Below are positions 51,099 to 61,109 of a stretch of 64,000 nt of DNA, one piece after another. Within the stretch, counting starts at the first letter, position 1; every line of letters starts with the position of its first letter. The translations under genes and the position numbers were made by a program. Source of the DNA: Betaproteobacteria bacterium (GTDB lineage: Bacteria; Pseudomonadota; Gammaproteobacteria; Burkholderiales; Casimicrobiaceae); contig JADJWJ010000005.1 in NCBI GenBank assembly GCA_016716425.1, positions 186,001 through 250,000 on the forward strand. Reading direction: 5' to 3'. Below the pieces are notes generated by a model. The model saw only the letters and a program-made list of their open reading frames with translations. It ran no database searches and was not told the origin of the DNA.

Positions 51099-53471
51099 TC
51101 AGAAGACGGTCCCGACCTGGAACTGGAACTTCTGGATCCGGTCGGCGCTGATCGAGTTGAGCGGGTACGCGTAGCTGAACTTGAGCGGCCCGATCGGCGA
51201 ATTCCACGCGAGGCCGACGCCGCCGGAGAAGCGGAAGTTCTCGAACTCGGGCTGGAAGCCGTTGACGTAGATCTGCCCCGCATCGAAGAAGCCCGACAGG
51301 CGCACCGACCTCTCGCCCTTGAGAATCGGGTAGAACAGCTCTGCGTTGCCGACGATCTTGCGCTTGCCGCCGAGCGCGTTGCCGTAGATGTCGCGCGGTC
51401 CCAGCGAGCCGTTCTCGTAGCCGCGCACCGAACCCACGCCACCGGCGTAGAACGCCTTGTAGAACGGCAGCGGCTTGCCGCTGGTGCCGTCCCCGTAGCC
51501 CAGGTCCGCGCGCAGCATCAGGACGAACTCCCCGTAGACGGGCCAGAACGACTGGTTGACATACTGCAGCTTGTAGTAGGCAAGGTCGCCGATCGGCATT
51601 CCGTACTCGACGAACGCCGACTGCAGGCGGCCGAACGTAGGATAGAGGATGTCGTTGCGGGTGTCACGCGACCAGCCGGCCGACAGGATGTAGCTGTTCG
51701 TCGAGTAGCCGAAGTCCTGCACGAACTGGTAATACACCGGTGGGCTGTTGTCGAACAGCGACAGGTTCGTGTGCTCGGCGCGGATGCCGAAGTTGATCGT
51801 GTCGATTTCGGACACCGGCACGCCGAAGCCGATCGCGGCGCCGAACGTCGACGTTTCGTACTGCGAGACCGACAGCCCGGTCGGGTCGATGGTCTTGTCG
51901 TAGATCTCGATCGTGCGCGAGATGCCGTCCACCGTCCAGTACGGCTCGGTGTACATGAGCGAGATCGTCCGGTTGATCGAGCTCGTGTTGAGCGCCAGCG
52001 CCAGCGCGTTGCCGGAGCCGAAGATGTTCTGCTGCGACACCGACGCGCTGAACACGAGCCCCTCGGAGCTCGAATAGCCGACGCCTGCGAGCAGGTTGCC
52101 GGTGTTCTTCTCGGCGACGGTGACCTCGAGGTCGACCTGGTCTGTGGTGCCGGGCACCGGCGGCGTCTCGACGTTGACGCTGCCTTCCTCGAAGTACCCC
52201 AGCCGCCGCACGCGGACCTTCGAGCGCTCGATCCGCGTGCCGTCGTACCACGCGCCCTCGAGCTGCCGCAGCTCGCGCCGGATCACCTCGTCGCGGGTCT
52301 TCGGGTTGCCGCTGATGTTGATCTTGCGCACGTAGGCGCGACGGCCGGCGTCGACGTAGAACGTGAACCCCACCGTGTTGTTCGTCTTGTCGAGCTCGGG
52401 CACCGCATTGATGTTCGCGAACGCGTAGCCGTCGATGCCGAGCCGCTCGGAGAGCGCCTTCACCGAAGCCTGCATCTGCGCGCGCGAGAACGTGTCGCCC
52501 GGCTTGACGACGATCAGGCGACGCAGCTCCGGCTCGGCGACCACGAGATCGCCGGCGATGGCGATGGTCGACACCGTGTAGCGCGGGCCCTCGCTGACGT
52601 TGATCGTGAGGAAGACCTCCTCCTTGTCCGGCGAGATCGACACCTGCGTCGACTCGATCTGGAACTCGAGGTAGCCGCGGTTCTGGTAGAAGCTGCGCAG
52701 CGCCTCCAGGTCGGCCCCGAGCTTCTGCTTCGAGTACTGGTCGTCCTTCGTGTACCACGACAGCCAGTTCGGCGTGGACAGCTGCATCTCCGAGCGCAGC
52801 TGGCGCTCGGTGAACGCCTTGGTGCCGACGAGGTTGATCCGCGCGATGTTGGCGGTCTCGCCCTCGACGATCGTGAAGTTGATCGCGACGCGGTTGCGCT
52901 CCTGCGGCGTGACCGTCGTCTGCACGGTCGCCGCGTACTTGCCGCGCGTGATGTACTGGCGCTTCAACTCCTGCTCGGCGCGCTCGAGCGCCGAGCGGTC
53001 GAAGATGCGCGCCTCGGCGATCCCCACCTCCTTCAGCGCCTTCTTCACCGTCTCGGTGTCGAACTCCTTGTTGCCGACGAACGTGAGCGAGCTGATCGTC
53101 GGCCGCTCCTGCACGGAGACGACGAGGACGTCGCCCTGCGCCTCGATGCGGACGTCGCGGAAGAAGCCAGTCGCGTACAGCGCCTTGACCGCCTGCGCGA
53201 CCTTCTCGTCGTCGACGCGTTCGCCGACCTTGATCGGCAGGTACGAGAAGATCGTGCCGGCCTCGGTCCGCTGCACGCCCTCGACGCGAATGTCCTTGAC
53301 GGTGAACGGATCGAACGCCCACGCGGCGGTCGCCTGCACCGACGCGCACAGCGCGGCGATCAGCGCCGGCAGCGCGCGCCGGCGCCAGCCGGCTCGCGCG
53401 GGCGCGCGAGCAGCCGGGGGCCGCGTCGAGGCAGGCTGCGCGCGGCGGTCAGAACAGGCGGGAAACGTCAT
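51099..53471 (-). CDS. bamA: Outer-membrane protein assembly factor BamA
   Basis: The product has 790 residues. After an unusually long leader with a signal peptide (ASVQATAAWAFDPF), five POTRA domains follow (FTVKDIRVEGVQRTEAG, then VGNKEFDTETVKKALKEVG and others), then a 16-strand barrel with the VRGYENGSLGPRD loop and the C-terminal KFQFQVGTVF. It inserts outer-membrane proteins. The first Met at 53471 lies inside the 3' end of rseP, overlapping by 23 bp. No other start codon precedes the signal peptide. Confidence 0.95.
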   Translation of the reverse strand: MTFPACSDRRAQPASTRPPAARAPARAGWRRRALPALIAALCASVQATAAWAFDPFTVKDIRVEGVQRTEAGTIFSYLPIKVGERVDDEKVAQAVKALYATGFFRDVRIEAQGDVLVVSVQERPTISSLTFVGNKEFDTETVKKALKEVGIAEARIFDRSALERAEQELKRQYITRGKYAATVQTTVTPQERNRVAINFTIVEGETANIARINLVGTKAFTERQLRSEMQLSTPNWLSWYTKDDQYSKQKLGADLEALRSFYQNRGYLEFQIESTQVSISPDKEEVFLTINVSEGPRYTVSTIAIAGDLVVAEPELRRLIVVKPGDTFSRAQMQASVKALSERLGIDGYAFANINAVPELDKTNNTVGFTFYVDAGRRAYVRKINISGNPKTRDEVIRRELRQLEGAWYDGTRIERSKVRVRRLGYFEEGSVNVETPPVPGTTDQVDLEVTVAEKNTGNLLAGVGYSSSEGLVFSASVSQQNIFGSGNALALALNTSSINRTISLMYTEPYWTVDGISRTIEIYDKTIDPTGLSVSQYETSTFGAAIGFGVPVSEIDTINFGIRAEHTNLSLFDNSPPVYYQFVQDFGYSTNSYILSAGWSRDTRNDILYPTFGRLQSAFVEYGMPIGDLAYYKLQYVNQSFWPVYGEFVLMLRADLGYGDGTSGKPLPFYKAFYAGGVGSVRGYENGSLGPRDIYGNALGGKRKIVGNAELFYPILKGERSVRLSGFFDAGQIYVNGFQPEFENFRFSGGVGLAWNSPIGPLKFSYAYPLNSISADRIQKFQFQVGTVF

Positions 53472-54811
53472 TGAAGAGTGCTAGTGCCATCAGCACGGCG
53501 AGCATCGCCATGCCGATGCGCTGGCCGACCTCGAATGCGCGGTCGGATACGGGGCTGCCCTTGAAGATTTCCGCGAAATAATACAGCAAATGCCCCCCGT
53601 CCAGTAGCGGAACGGGCAGCAGGTTGAGCACGCCCAGGCTGATGCTGATCAGCGCGAGATAGCCGACGAAGACGAGCGTTCCCGCCTGCGCCGACTGGCC
53701 GGCGAAGTCGGCCATCGTCAGCGGCCCGCTGATGTTCTTGAGCGACGCCTCGCCGACGAAGATGCGACCGAGCATCCTGAGCGTGAACACCGAGAGTTCC
53801 CACGTCTTGCGCGCGCCCTGTCCCAGCGCCTCGAGCGGGCCGTAGCGCACGGTCACCGCGAGCCGCGCCGCCGCTTCGGGATCGACCGCGAGCTTCAGCC
53901 CCGCGATGCCGACGACGCGCCCGGCCTGCTCCGCGGCTTCGGGCGTGACCGTCACGTCGACGGCGGCGCCGCCGCGCTCGACCGCGAACACGATCGGCAC
54001 GCCCGGCTTCGCGTTGGTGATCGCCGCGACGTCCGCCGGCGAGCGCACCGGCTTGCCGTCGACGGCGCCGATGCGGTCGCCGGCCCTGAGGCCCGCGCGC
54101 TCTCCGGGCTTGCCCGGGACCAGCTCGGCGATCTGCGGCGGGCCGAGATCGACACGCACGCCCAGCGTGCCGAGCGCGTTGCCTTCCCAGTCGGACGGCC
54201 GCAACGGGCCGATCTCCAGCACCCGCGTCACGGGCGGGTCGCCTGCGCGCGGCCCGGCCGGCTCGACCGCCAGCACCACCGCGTCGCGCCCCTGCGCCTT
54301 GGTCAGTCGCCAGCGCAGGTCCTGCCAGCTCCGGACGGGCTCGCCGTCGAGCGCGACGACCATGTCGCCCGCGCGCAGGCCGGCGGCGGCCGCGGCGGTG
54401 CCCGGCGCGGGCTCGGCGAGCAGCGCGCTGCGTCGGGATGCCGGCGACGCAGGTGCCCGCGAACAGCAGGACGGCAAGCAGCAGGTTGGCGGCGGGTCCT
54501 GCGGCCACGATGGCGATGCGCTTCCACACGCTCTGGCGGTTGAACGCGCGCGCGAGGTCCGCCGCGGGCACGTCGCCCTCGCGCTCGTCGGCCATCTTCA
54601 CGTAGCCACCCAGCGGGATCGCCGACAGCGCCCACTCGGTGCCGTCGCGACCGTAGCGGCGGGCCGCGACGACGCGCCCGAACCCGACCGAGAAGCGCAG
54701 CACCTTGACGCCGCACCAGCGGGCGACGACATAGTGCCCGAGCTCGTGGAACACGACGAGCACGCCGAGCGTGACGAGGAAGCCCAGCACCTTGTACGCC
54801 AGTTCGATCAT
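53449..54811 (-). CDS. rseP: Site-2 protease RseP, with one frameshift near 54430
   Basis: The zinc motif HELGH lies in VVFHELGHYVVARW near residue 23, two PDZ domains follow (GLRAGDMVVALDGEPVRSW, then GERAGLRAGDRIGAVDGKPV), and the LDG motif reads NLLPVPLLDGGHLLYY near the C-terminus. It cleaves anti-sigma factor RseA in the membrane. The first frame runs from 54811 to about GIPTQRA; continuing needs a shift of one base inside a GCGCGC stretch near 54430, after which it reads LLAEPAPGTAAAAAGLRAGD. The gene is essential in many relatives and otherwise perfect, so a sequence error is likely. Confidence 0.85.
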
Positions 54812-56007
54812 GCCGTTACTCTACCTGCATTCGCGCGGCCCTCGACCCAGCCGTGCGTCAGGCGGCGCGCCTGGCCATCCGCCGCGAGCGCGTCGTCGAT
54901 CGTCGCGACCGGACCCACGGCGGCGCGCGCCAGCGTCTCGGCGCAGGCGGCCGCGATGTCGGTGAACCGGATCCGCCCGGCGAGGAACGCGGCGACCGCG
55001 ACCTCGTTGGCGGCGTTGAGGAAGGCCGGCGCGGTCCCCCCGGCGGCGAGCGCGTCGTACGCGAGCGCGAGGCAGGGGAAGCGCGCCGTGTCCGGCGCCT
55101 CGAACGCGAGCGCCGCGAGCCCCGCGAGGTCGAGCCGCGCGACCCCCGCGTCGATGCGGTCGGGGAACGCGAGCGCCTGCGCGATCGGCGTGCGCATGTC
55201 CGGGTGGCCGAGCTGCGCCAGCACCGAGCCGTCGGCGTACTCGACCAGCGAGTGGACGACGCTTTGCGGATGGATGACGACGTCGATCGCTTCGCGCGGC
55301 GCGCCGAACAGCCAGTGCGCCTCGATCACCTCGAGCCCCTTGTTCATCATCGTCGCCGAGTCGACCGAGATCTTGCGGCCCATCGTCCAGTTCGGATGCG
55401 CGCACGCCTCGTCCGGCGTGACGTGCGCGAGCTCGGCCACCGCGCGCGTGCGAAACGGCCCGCCGGACGCGGTGAGCAGGATCCGCCGCACGCCCGCCGC
55501 GCGCGGATCGCGCGCGTAGTGTGCGGGCAGGCACTGGAAGATCGCGTTGTGCTCGCTGTCGATCGGCAGCAGCGTGGCGCCGCCCGCGTCGACCGCGGCC
55601 ATGAACACCGCGCCGCCCAGCACCAGCGCCTCCTTGTTCGCGAGCAGGATGCGCTTGCCGGCACGTGCGGCCGCGAGCGTCGGGGGCAGCCCCGCCGCGC
55701 CGACAATCGCGGCAAGCACCGTGTCCACCGCGGGCAGCGTCGCGACCTCGGCCAGGCCCTCGGGCCCGGCCAGCACGCGGGTGGGCACGCCGTCGCGCGC
55801 GAGCTGCCGCTGCAACGCCTGCGCGGCGTCGCCGTCCGAGAGCGCCGCGTACGGCGGGCGGAAGCGGCGACACAGGTCGGCGAGCTTGTCCGCGTTCGTG
55901 TGGGCGGCGAGCGCCTCGACCGCGAACCGCTGCGGATGGCGCGCGACGACGTCGAGCGTCGAGTCGCCGATCGAGCCGGTGGCGCCGAGCACCGCGATCC
56001 GTCTCAT
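54808..56007 (-). CDS. dxr: 1-deoxy-D-xylulose 5-phosphate reductoisomerase
   Basis: The product has 399 residues. The NADPH-binding start is RIAVLGATGSIGDSTLDVVA, and LLANKEALVLGG, PIDSEHNAIFQCL and MGRKISVDSATMMNKGLE form the catalytic and substrate-binding region. It makes 2-C-methylerythritol 4-phosphate in the MEP isoprenoid pathway. ATG 56007 has GAAGG upstream. It overlaps rseP by 4 bp and follows cdsA by 29 bp, the usual order. Confidence 0.95.
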   Translation of the reverse strand: MRRIAVLGATGSIGDSTLDVVARHPQRFAVEALAAHTNADKLADLCRRFRPPYAALSDGDAAQALQRQLARDGVPTRVLAGPEGLAEVATLPAVDTVLAAIVGAAGLPPTLAAARAGKRILLANKEALVLGGAVFMAAVDAGGATLLPIDSEHNAIFQCLPAHYARDPRAAGVRRILLTASGGPFRTRAVAELAHVTPDEACAHPNWTMGRKISVDSATMMNKGLEVIEAHWLFGAPREAIDVVIHPQSVVHSLVEYADGSVLAQLGHPDMRTPIAQALAFPDRIDAGVARLDLAGLAALAFEAPDTARFPCLALAYDALAAGGTAPAFLNAANEVAVAAFLAGRIRFTDIAAACAETLARAAVGPVATIDDALAADGQARRLTHGWVEGRANAGRVTA

Positions 56008-56036
56008 CGGGCTGCCTTCGCACCGCGCGCTCCGGC

Positions 56037-56885
56037 TCATGGCGAGCGCGCGAGGAAGGCCTGCGCCGCGAGCGCCACCAGCGGCATCGCGGCAAGCAGC
56101 GCGTCGGTGCGGTCGAGCACGCCGCCGTGGCCCGGCAGCAGCGTACCGCTGTCCTTCACGCCGGCGTGGCGCTTCAGCAGCGACTCGAAGAGGTCGCCGA
56201 CCACCGACACCGAAGCCACGACCAGCGCGAAGGCGACCCACGCCGCGATCGCCGCGGCGGTCACGGGCGCCGCGAATCCGGCGGTGCCCGCGTACGGCAC
56301 CAGCGCCAGCGCGTACAGCGCGACGGCGACCCACGCGCCGTACACGCCCTCCCACGTCTTGCCGGGGCTCACCAGCGGGGCCAGCTTGCGGCGCCCGAAC
56401 GCGCGGCCCGCGAAGTACGCGGCGGTGTCCGCGATCCAGACGATCGCCATCGCGGCGAGCACCAGCCAGGGCGAGCGCGCCTGCAGCTCGACCAGCGCGG
56501 CCCACGCGCCCAGCAGGACGATCCAGCCGACGACGAGCATCGGCAGCCGCCGCTGCGTCGGCCAGCGGCCGAGCACCCACGCGGGCGCGAGCAGCAGCCA
56601 GAACAGCGCTGCGGTGCCGCAGACCGCACCGATCACGACGCCGGGCCAGCCGCGCGTGAAGCCGGCGAGCGGCGAGAACAGCAGCACGGCGCCTGCCACG
56701 AGCGCGCCGCCGACGACCGCCGCCCACTGCGGCGGCGCGAAGCCGGTGAGCCGCGCCCATTCGTAGGCGGCGATGCCGATCACCACGAGCGTGACCGCGC
56801 CCCACGCCAGCGGCGGCAGCAGGAACAGGGCCGCCAGCACCAGCGGGACGAGCACGAGCGCCGTGAGGATGCGCGTCCTGAGCAT
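56037..56885 (-). CDS. cdsA: Phosphatidate cytidylyltransferase
   Basis: The product has 282 residues with about eight membrane segments from LRTRILTALVLVPLVLAALF onward. The family signature near the C-terminus is SVVGDLFESLLKRHAGVKDS, followed by LLPGHGGVLDRTDALL. It makes CDP-diacylglycerol for phospholipid synthesis in the inner membrane. The gene sits between uppS and dxr in conserved order. Confidence 0.94.
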   Translation of the reverse strand: MLRTRILTALVLVPLVLAALFLLPPLAWGAVTLVVIGIAAYEWARLTGFAPPQWAAVVGGALVAGAVLLFSPLAGFTRGWPGVVIGAVCGTAALFWLLLAPAWVLGRWPTQRRLPMLVVGWIVLLGAWAALVELQARSPWLVLAAMAIVWIADTAAYFAGRAFGRRKLAPLVSPGKTWEGVYGAWVAVALYALALVPYAGTAGFAAPVTAAAIAAWVAFALVVASVSVVGDLFESLLKRHAGVKDSGTLLPGHGGVLDRTDALLAAMPLVALAAQAFLARSP

Positions 56886-56903
56886 GAGCCCGCGGAAGGC
56901 GCG

Positions 56904-57665
56904 TCACGCGCCCTGCGCCGCCTGCACCTGCTCGCTGGTGCGGCCGAACCGCCGCTCGCGGCCGCGGTACGACGCGATCGCGGCATCGAGCGCCGCCGCG
57001 TCGAAGTCGGGCCACAGGAGATCGGTGAAGTGGAGCTCGGTGTAGGCGAGCTGCCACAGCAGGAAGTTCGAGATGCGCTGCTCGCCGCCGGTGCGGATGA
57101 AGAGGTCCGGTTCCGGCGCGTAGCACATCGCGAGGTACGGATCGAGCGCCTCCGGCGCGAGCGGCGGGCCGTGCGCGGCTTCCGGATGCGCGGCGAAGTA
57201 GCGCTGCGCGGCCTGCGCGATGTCGCGCCGGCCGCCGTAGTTCGCGGCAACGGTCAGCGTGAGCCCGGCGTTGCCCGCGGTCAGCGTCTCGCCTGCCGCG
57301 ATCAGCTCACGGATGCGTGCCGGGAAGCGCGCGGTGTCGCCGACGACCTTGAAGCGGACGCCGTTCTCGTGCAGCTTCGCCACCTCCTGCTCCAGCGCGC
57401 GCAGGAACAGGTCCATCAGGATCGACACTTCGTCGGCCGGCCGCCGCCAGTTCTCGTTCGAGAACGCGAACAGCGTCAGGAACTCGATGCCGCGGGCGAT
57501 CGCGGCGCGCACGGTGGCGCGCACGGCCTCCACGCCCTTGCGATGGCCGGCCACGCGCGGCAGCAGCCGCTGCTTGGCCCAGCGGCCGTTGCCGTCCATG
57601 ATGATCGCGACGTGCCGCGGCACGTCGCGCGCGGCAGGGATGGCGGCAGTCGAGCTGGTGAACAC
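56904..57665 (-). CDS. uppS: Undecaprenyl diphosphate synthase
   Basis: The product has 253 residues. HVAIIMDGNGRWAKQR near residue 23 holds the catalytic Asp, and RTGGEQRISNFLLWQLAYTE gives the other family motif. It builds the C55 lipid carrier for peptidoglycan and O-antigen. It lies 33 bp after frr and 18 bp before cdsA. The first Met (57665) and a Met near 57600 are both possible, but the first gives a normal length. Confidence 0.94.
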   Translation of the reverse strand: MFTSSTAAIPAARDVPRHVAIIMDGNGRWAKQRLLPRVAGHRKGVEAVRATVRAAIARGIEFLTLFAFSNENWRRPADEVSILMDLFLRALEQEVAKLHENGVRFKVVGDTARFPARIRELIAAGETLTAGNAGLTLTVAANYGGRRDIAQAAQRYFAAHPEAAHGPPLAPEALDPYLAMCYAPEPDLFIRTGGEQRISNFLLWQLAYTELHFTDLLWPDFDAAALDAAIASYRGRERRFGRTSEQVQAAQGA

Positions 57666-57698
57666 GGGGGCGCGGGGGCACGGGCGCGGAACGCCGCC

Positions 57699-58256
57699 CT
57701 AGATCGCCATCAGGTCCGCTTCCTTCGCCTGCATGACCTGGTCGATGTCGGCGATGAAGCGGTCGGTGAGCTTCTGCAGGTCGACGAGCGCGTGCCGCTC
57801 GTCGTCCTCCGAGCACTGCTTGTCCTTGAGGAGCTTCTTCAGGTGCTCGTTGGCGTCGCGCCGGATGTTGCGCACGGCGATGCGGGCGGCCTCGGCCTCC
57901 CTGTGCACGACCTTGGTGAGCTCGCGCCGGCGTTCCTCGGTCATCGCCGGCATCGGGATGCGGATCACGTCGCCGCTGGTGGCGGGATTGACGCCCAGGT
58001 CGGAGTCGCGGATCGCGCGCTCGACGACCTGGATCATCTTCTTCTCCCACGGCTGCACGGCGATCGTGCGGGCGTCCGCCAGCGTGATGCCGGCGACCTG
58101 GGAGAGCGGCATCTGCGAGCCGTAGTAGTCGACGTGGATGTGGTCGAGCAGCCCGGTGTGGGCGCGGCCGGTGCGGATCTTCTGGAGGTCGTGCTTCAGG
58201 GCCTCCACGGACTTCGCCATCTTCTGTTCGGCGGTCTTCTTGACGTCGTTGATCAT
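57699..58256 (-). CDS. frr: Ribosome recycling factor
   Basis: The product has 185 residues, the normal size. LQKIRTGRAHTGLLDHIHVD near residue 25, ISLADARTI-like ITLADARTIAVQPW and DLGVNPATSGDVIRIPMPAM are diagnostic, and the long helical arms are present. With EF-G it splits post-termination ribosomes. It follows pyrH by 16 bp. Confidence 0.95.
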   Translation of the reverse strand: MINDVKKTAEQKMAKSVEALKHDLQKIRTGRAHTGLLDHIHVDYYGSQMPLSQVAGITLADARTIAVQPWEKKMIQVVERAIRDSDLGVNPATSGDVIRIPMPAMTEERRRELTKVVHREAEAARIAVRNIRRDANEHLKKLLKDKQCSEDDERHALVDLQKLTDRFIADIDQVMQAKEADLMAI

Positions 58257-58272
58257 GCGTCCTCCGACAGCA

Positions 58273-59040
58273 TCAGCAATGGACCAGCGTTCCCTCGTCG
58301 CCGCCCATGACGACGCGCATCAGCGCGCCGGGCACGAAGATCGAGAACACCTTGAGCAGCATGTTCTGGTCGCGGCACAGGGCGAGCGCCGTCGCGTCCA
58401 TCACCTTCAGGTTCTTGACGATCGCCTCGTCGAACGTCAGCGACAGGTAGCGCCGCGCCGCCGCGTCCTTCAGCGGATCGGCCGTGTAGACGCCGTCGAC
58501 CTTGGTGGCCTTCAACACGATGTCCACACCCATCTCGCGCCCGCGCAGCGCGGCCGCCGTGTCGGTCGTGAAGAACGGGTTGCCGGTGCCGGCGGCGAAG
58601 ATGACGACCTTGCCCTCTTCGAGGTGGCGCAGCGCGCGGCCGCGGATGTACGGCTCGGCGACCTGGTCGATCCGCAGCGCCGACTGCACGCGCGACTCCA
58701 CACCCGCGCGGCGCAGCGCGTCCTGCAGCGCCAGCGCGTTCATCAGCGTCGCGAGCATGCCCATGTAGTCGGCGGTCGCGCGGTCCATGCCCGCCGCGCC
58801 GGGCGCCACGCCGCGGAAGATGTTGCCGCCGCCGATGACGATCGCGATCTGCACGCCTGCGCGCAGGACATCGGCGATCTCGGCGACGATCCGGTCGATG
58901 GTCTCGCGCTCGATGCCGTAGGCGTCGTCGCCCATCAGCGCCTCGCCGGACAGCTTGAGCAGGATCCGCCGGTACGCCGGTCCGGCCGCCGGCGCGACGG
59001 AGGCGAGCGGCGTGGCGGCGGCGGCGGTGGGCGGATTCAT
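58273..59040 (-). CDS. pyrH: Uridylate kinase
   Basis: The product has 255 residues. RILLKLSGEALMGDDAYGIE binds ATP, AIVIGGGNIFRG and FAAGTGNPFFTTDTAAALRG bind UMP, and the family C-terminus is complete. It phosphorylates UMP to UDP for nucleotide synthesis. The first 20 residues are Ala-rich and variable, so a start further in is possible. It lies 131 bp from tsf, space that could hold a promoter or processing site. Confidence 0.95.
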   Translation of the reverse strand: MNPPTAAAATPLASVAPAAGPAYRRILLKLSGEALMGDDAYGIERETIDRIVAEIADVLRAGVQIAIVIGGGNIFRGVAPGAAGMDRATADYMGMLATLMNALALQDALRRAGVESRVQSALRIDQVAEPYIRGRALRHLEEGKVVIFAAGTGNPFFTTDTAAALRGREMGVDIVLKATKVDGVYTADPLKDAAARRYLSLTFDEAIVKNLKVMDATALALCRDQNMLLKVFSIFVPGALMRVVMGGDEGTLVHC

Positions 59041-59171
59041 GCGGGCTCCCTCGAGGGTTGGGAAGGCCGGCGACCCGGCCTGGTTCCGTCGACGTTGCGG
59101 GGTCTCGTTCGTGCTTCGACTGCGCCGCGCGGGATCCGTTGCACGGTCCCGTGCGGGTCGTGCCGGCCGCG

Positions 59172-60053
59172 TCAGGCCTTCGCCATCGCCGCGACCTCGG
59201 CGGCAAAGTCGTCCTTCCTCTTCTCGATGCCCTCGCCGACGACGAACAGCGTGAAGCCGTGCACGGTGGCACCTGCCGCCTTCACCAGGTGCTCGACCGT
59301 CTGCTTGCCGTCGCCCTTGACGAACGGCTGCGCGAGCAGCGTCACCTCGGCCAGGAACTTGGCGACCGCGCCGTCCACCATCTTCTCGACGATGTTGGCG
59401 GGCTTGCCCGACTCCGCCGCGCGCGCCGCGGCGATCGTCCGCTCGTGCGCGACGACGTCGGCAGCCACGCCGGACTTGTCGACGGCCATCGGCTTCGACG
59501 CGGCGATGTGCATCGCGAGGTCGCGGCCGAGTTGCGCGTCGCCGCCCGCCACGTCGACCAGCACGCCGATCTTCACGCCATGCACGTACGACGCGAGCGC
59601 GCCCGCTGCTTCACGGCGGACGAAGCGGCGGATCGACATGTTCTCGCCGATCTTCTGCACGAGCGCGACGCGCCGCGCCTCGACCGTCTCGCCCGACGCG
59701 AGCTTCGTTGCACCCAGCGCCGCGACGTCGGCCGGGTGGTCGCGCGCGGCCACCTGTGCGACCTCGGCGGCGAACGCCTTGAAGTCGTCGTTGCGCGCGA
59801 CGAAGTCCGTCTCGCAGTTGACCTCGACCATCGCGCCCGATTTCGCGTCGGGTGCGACCCACAGGCCGATCACGCCCTCGGCCGCGACGCGCCCGGCCGC
59901 CTTCGACGCCTTCGCGCCCGACTTGATGCGCAACAGGTCCTCGGCCTTCGCCATGTCCCCGCCCACCTCGGCCAGCGCCTTCTTGCATTCCATCATGCCC
60001 AGCCCCGTGCGCTGGCGCAGGTCCATCACCATGCTTGCGGAGATTTCCGCCAT
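59172..60053 (-). CDS. tsf: Elongation factor Ts
   Basis: The product has 293 residues. The start reads EISASMVMDLRQRTGLGMME, with the EF-Tu-contacting CKKALAEVGGDM and VEVNCETDFVARND, then two core domains. It recycles EF-Tu-GDP to GTP. The gene lies 110 bp after rpsB, the usual pair. Confidence 0.96.
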   Translation of the reverse strand: MAEISASMVMDLRQRTGLGMMECKKALAEVGGDMAKAEDLLRIKSGAKASKAAGRVAAEGVIGLWVAPDAKSGAMVEVNCETDFVARNDDFKAFAAEVAQVAARDHPADVAALGATKLASGETVEARRVALVQKIGENMSIRRFVRREAAGALASYVHGVKIGVLVDVAGGDAQLGRDLAMHIAASKPMAVDKSGVAADVVAHERTIAAARAAESGKPANIVEKMVDGAVAKFLAEVTLLAQPFVKGDGKQTVEHLVKAAGATVHGFTLFVVGEGIEKRKDDFAAEVAAMAKA

Positions 60054-60163
60054 CGTGCCGCTCCGTGTCCGTTGTCCGTTCGCGCGTCGCCGCCGCAGGC
60101 GGCGCTTGCCCGACCCGGCTGCGGCGCGGGCCGGGAGGCCCCCGCGGCGCCGGGCGCGCGCCG

Positions 60164-60907
60164 TCAGGCCGACGCCTCTTCCTTCACCTCGACGAACTCG
60201 TCGCCGGTCTGCACGATCTCCTGGATCACCGTGCTCCTGCCTTCGAGCACCGAGTCCGCCACCCCGCGCGCGTACAGGCGGATCGCGCGGCTGGAGTCGT
60301 CGTTGCCGGGGATCACCCAGGCGATGCCGTCCGGCGAGTGGTTGGTGTCGACGACGCCGATGATCGGGATGCCGAGCTTCTTCGCCTCGGTGACCGCGAT
60401 CTTGTGGTAGCCGACGTCGACGACGAACATCGCGTCCGGCAGCGCGTTCATGTCCTTGATGCCGCCCAGGCTCTTCATCAGCTTGTCGAGTTCGCGCTGG
60501 TGCGACAGCGCCTCGCGCTTGCTCATCCGGTCGAACGTGCCGTCGGTGGCCATCTGCTCCAGGTCCTTCAGCCGCTTGATCGACGCCTTGACCGTCTTGA
60601 AGTTGGTCAGCATCCCGCCCAGCCAGCGGTGGTCGACGAACGGCATGCCGGCGCGCTGCGCCTCCTCGGCGACGATTTCGCGCGCCTGGCGCTTGGTGCC
60701 GACGAAGAGGATGGTGCCGCGGTTGCTCGCCAGTTGCCGCACGTACTTCATGGCATCCTGGTACATCTGCATCGTCTTCTCGAGGTTGACGATGTGGATC
60801 TTGTTGCGCTGGCCGAAGATGTAATCGGCCATCTTCGGGTTCCAGTAGCGGGTCTGGTGGCCGAAGTGAACCCCGGCTTCCAGCATTTGACGCATCGTGA
60901 CCGACAT
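60164..60907 (-). CDS. rpsB: 30S ribosomal protein S2
   Basis: The product has 247 residues. LEAGVHFGHQTRYWNPKM near the start, RGTILFVGTKRQAREIV, VDHRWLGGMLTNFKTV and GIVDTN-like GVVDTNHSPDGIAWVIPGND are all as in S2. It is needed for late 30S assembly. ATG 60907 is preceded by GAAGGGAG. A likely promoter lies about 195 nt upstream, leaving a leader long enough for the S2 autoregulation known in this operon. Confidence 0.96.
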   Translation of the reverse strand: MSVTMRQMLEAGVHFGHQTRYWNPKMADYIFGQRNKIHIVNLEKTMQMYQDAMKYVRQLASNRGTILFVGTKRQAREIVAEEAQRAGMPFVDHRWLGGMLTNFKTVKASIKRLKDLEQMATDGTFDRMSKREALSHQRELDKLMKSLGGIKDMNALPDAMFVVDVGYHKIAVTEAKKLGIPIIGVVDTNHSPDGIAWVIPGNDDSSRAIRLYARGVADSVLEGRSTVIQEIVQTGDEFVEVKEEASA

Positions 60908-61100
60908 TCGACGACTCCCTTCAGGGTTCAAGGCCTCCACCCGCGGATGTGATCCCGTGCGCGATGCGCCCGGAACACCCCAAAGACCGCGGGTGTGCGG
61001 ATTTCCCGACCCGCCGGCGTAGTCCAACGGACGGTACCGGGGTTTACCGCCAGGGCCCAGGAAGATTCCGCGCGCCCCGACGCAGTCGAGATAACTTGTT

Positions 61101-61109
61101 ATTCTAGCA
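61101..61109 (-). promoter_or_regulatory. rpsB: Extended -10 promoter of the rpsB operon
   Basis: Read on the minus strand, TGCTAGAAT fits the extended -10 pattern TGnTATAAT. It lies in the AT-richest stretch of the divergent gap between rpsB and ygfZ. No convincing -35 box was seen, as expected for extended -10 promoters. The leader would be about 190 nt. Confidence 0.4.
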
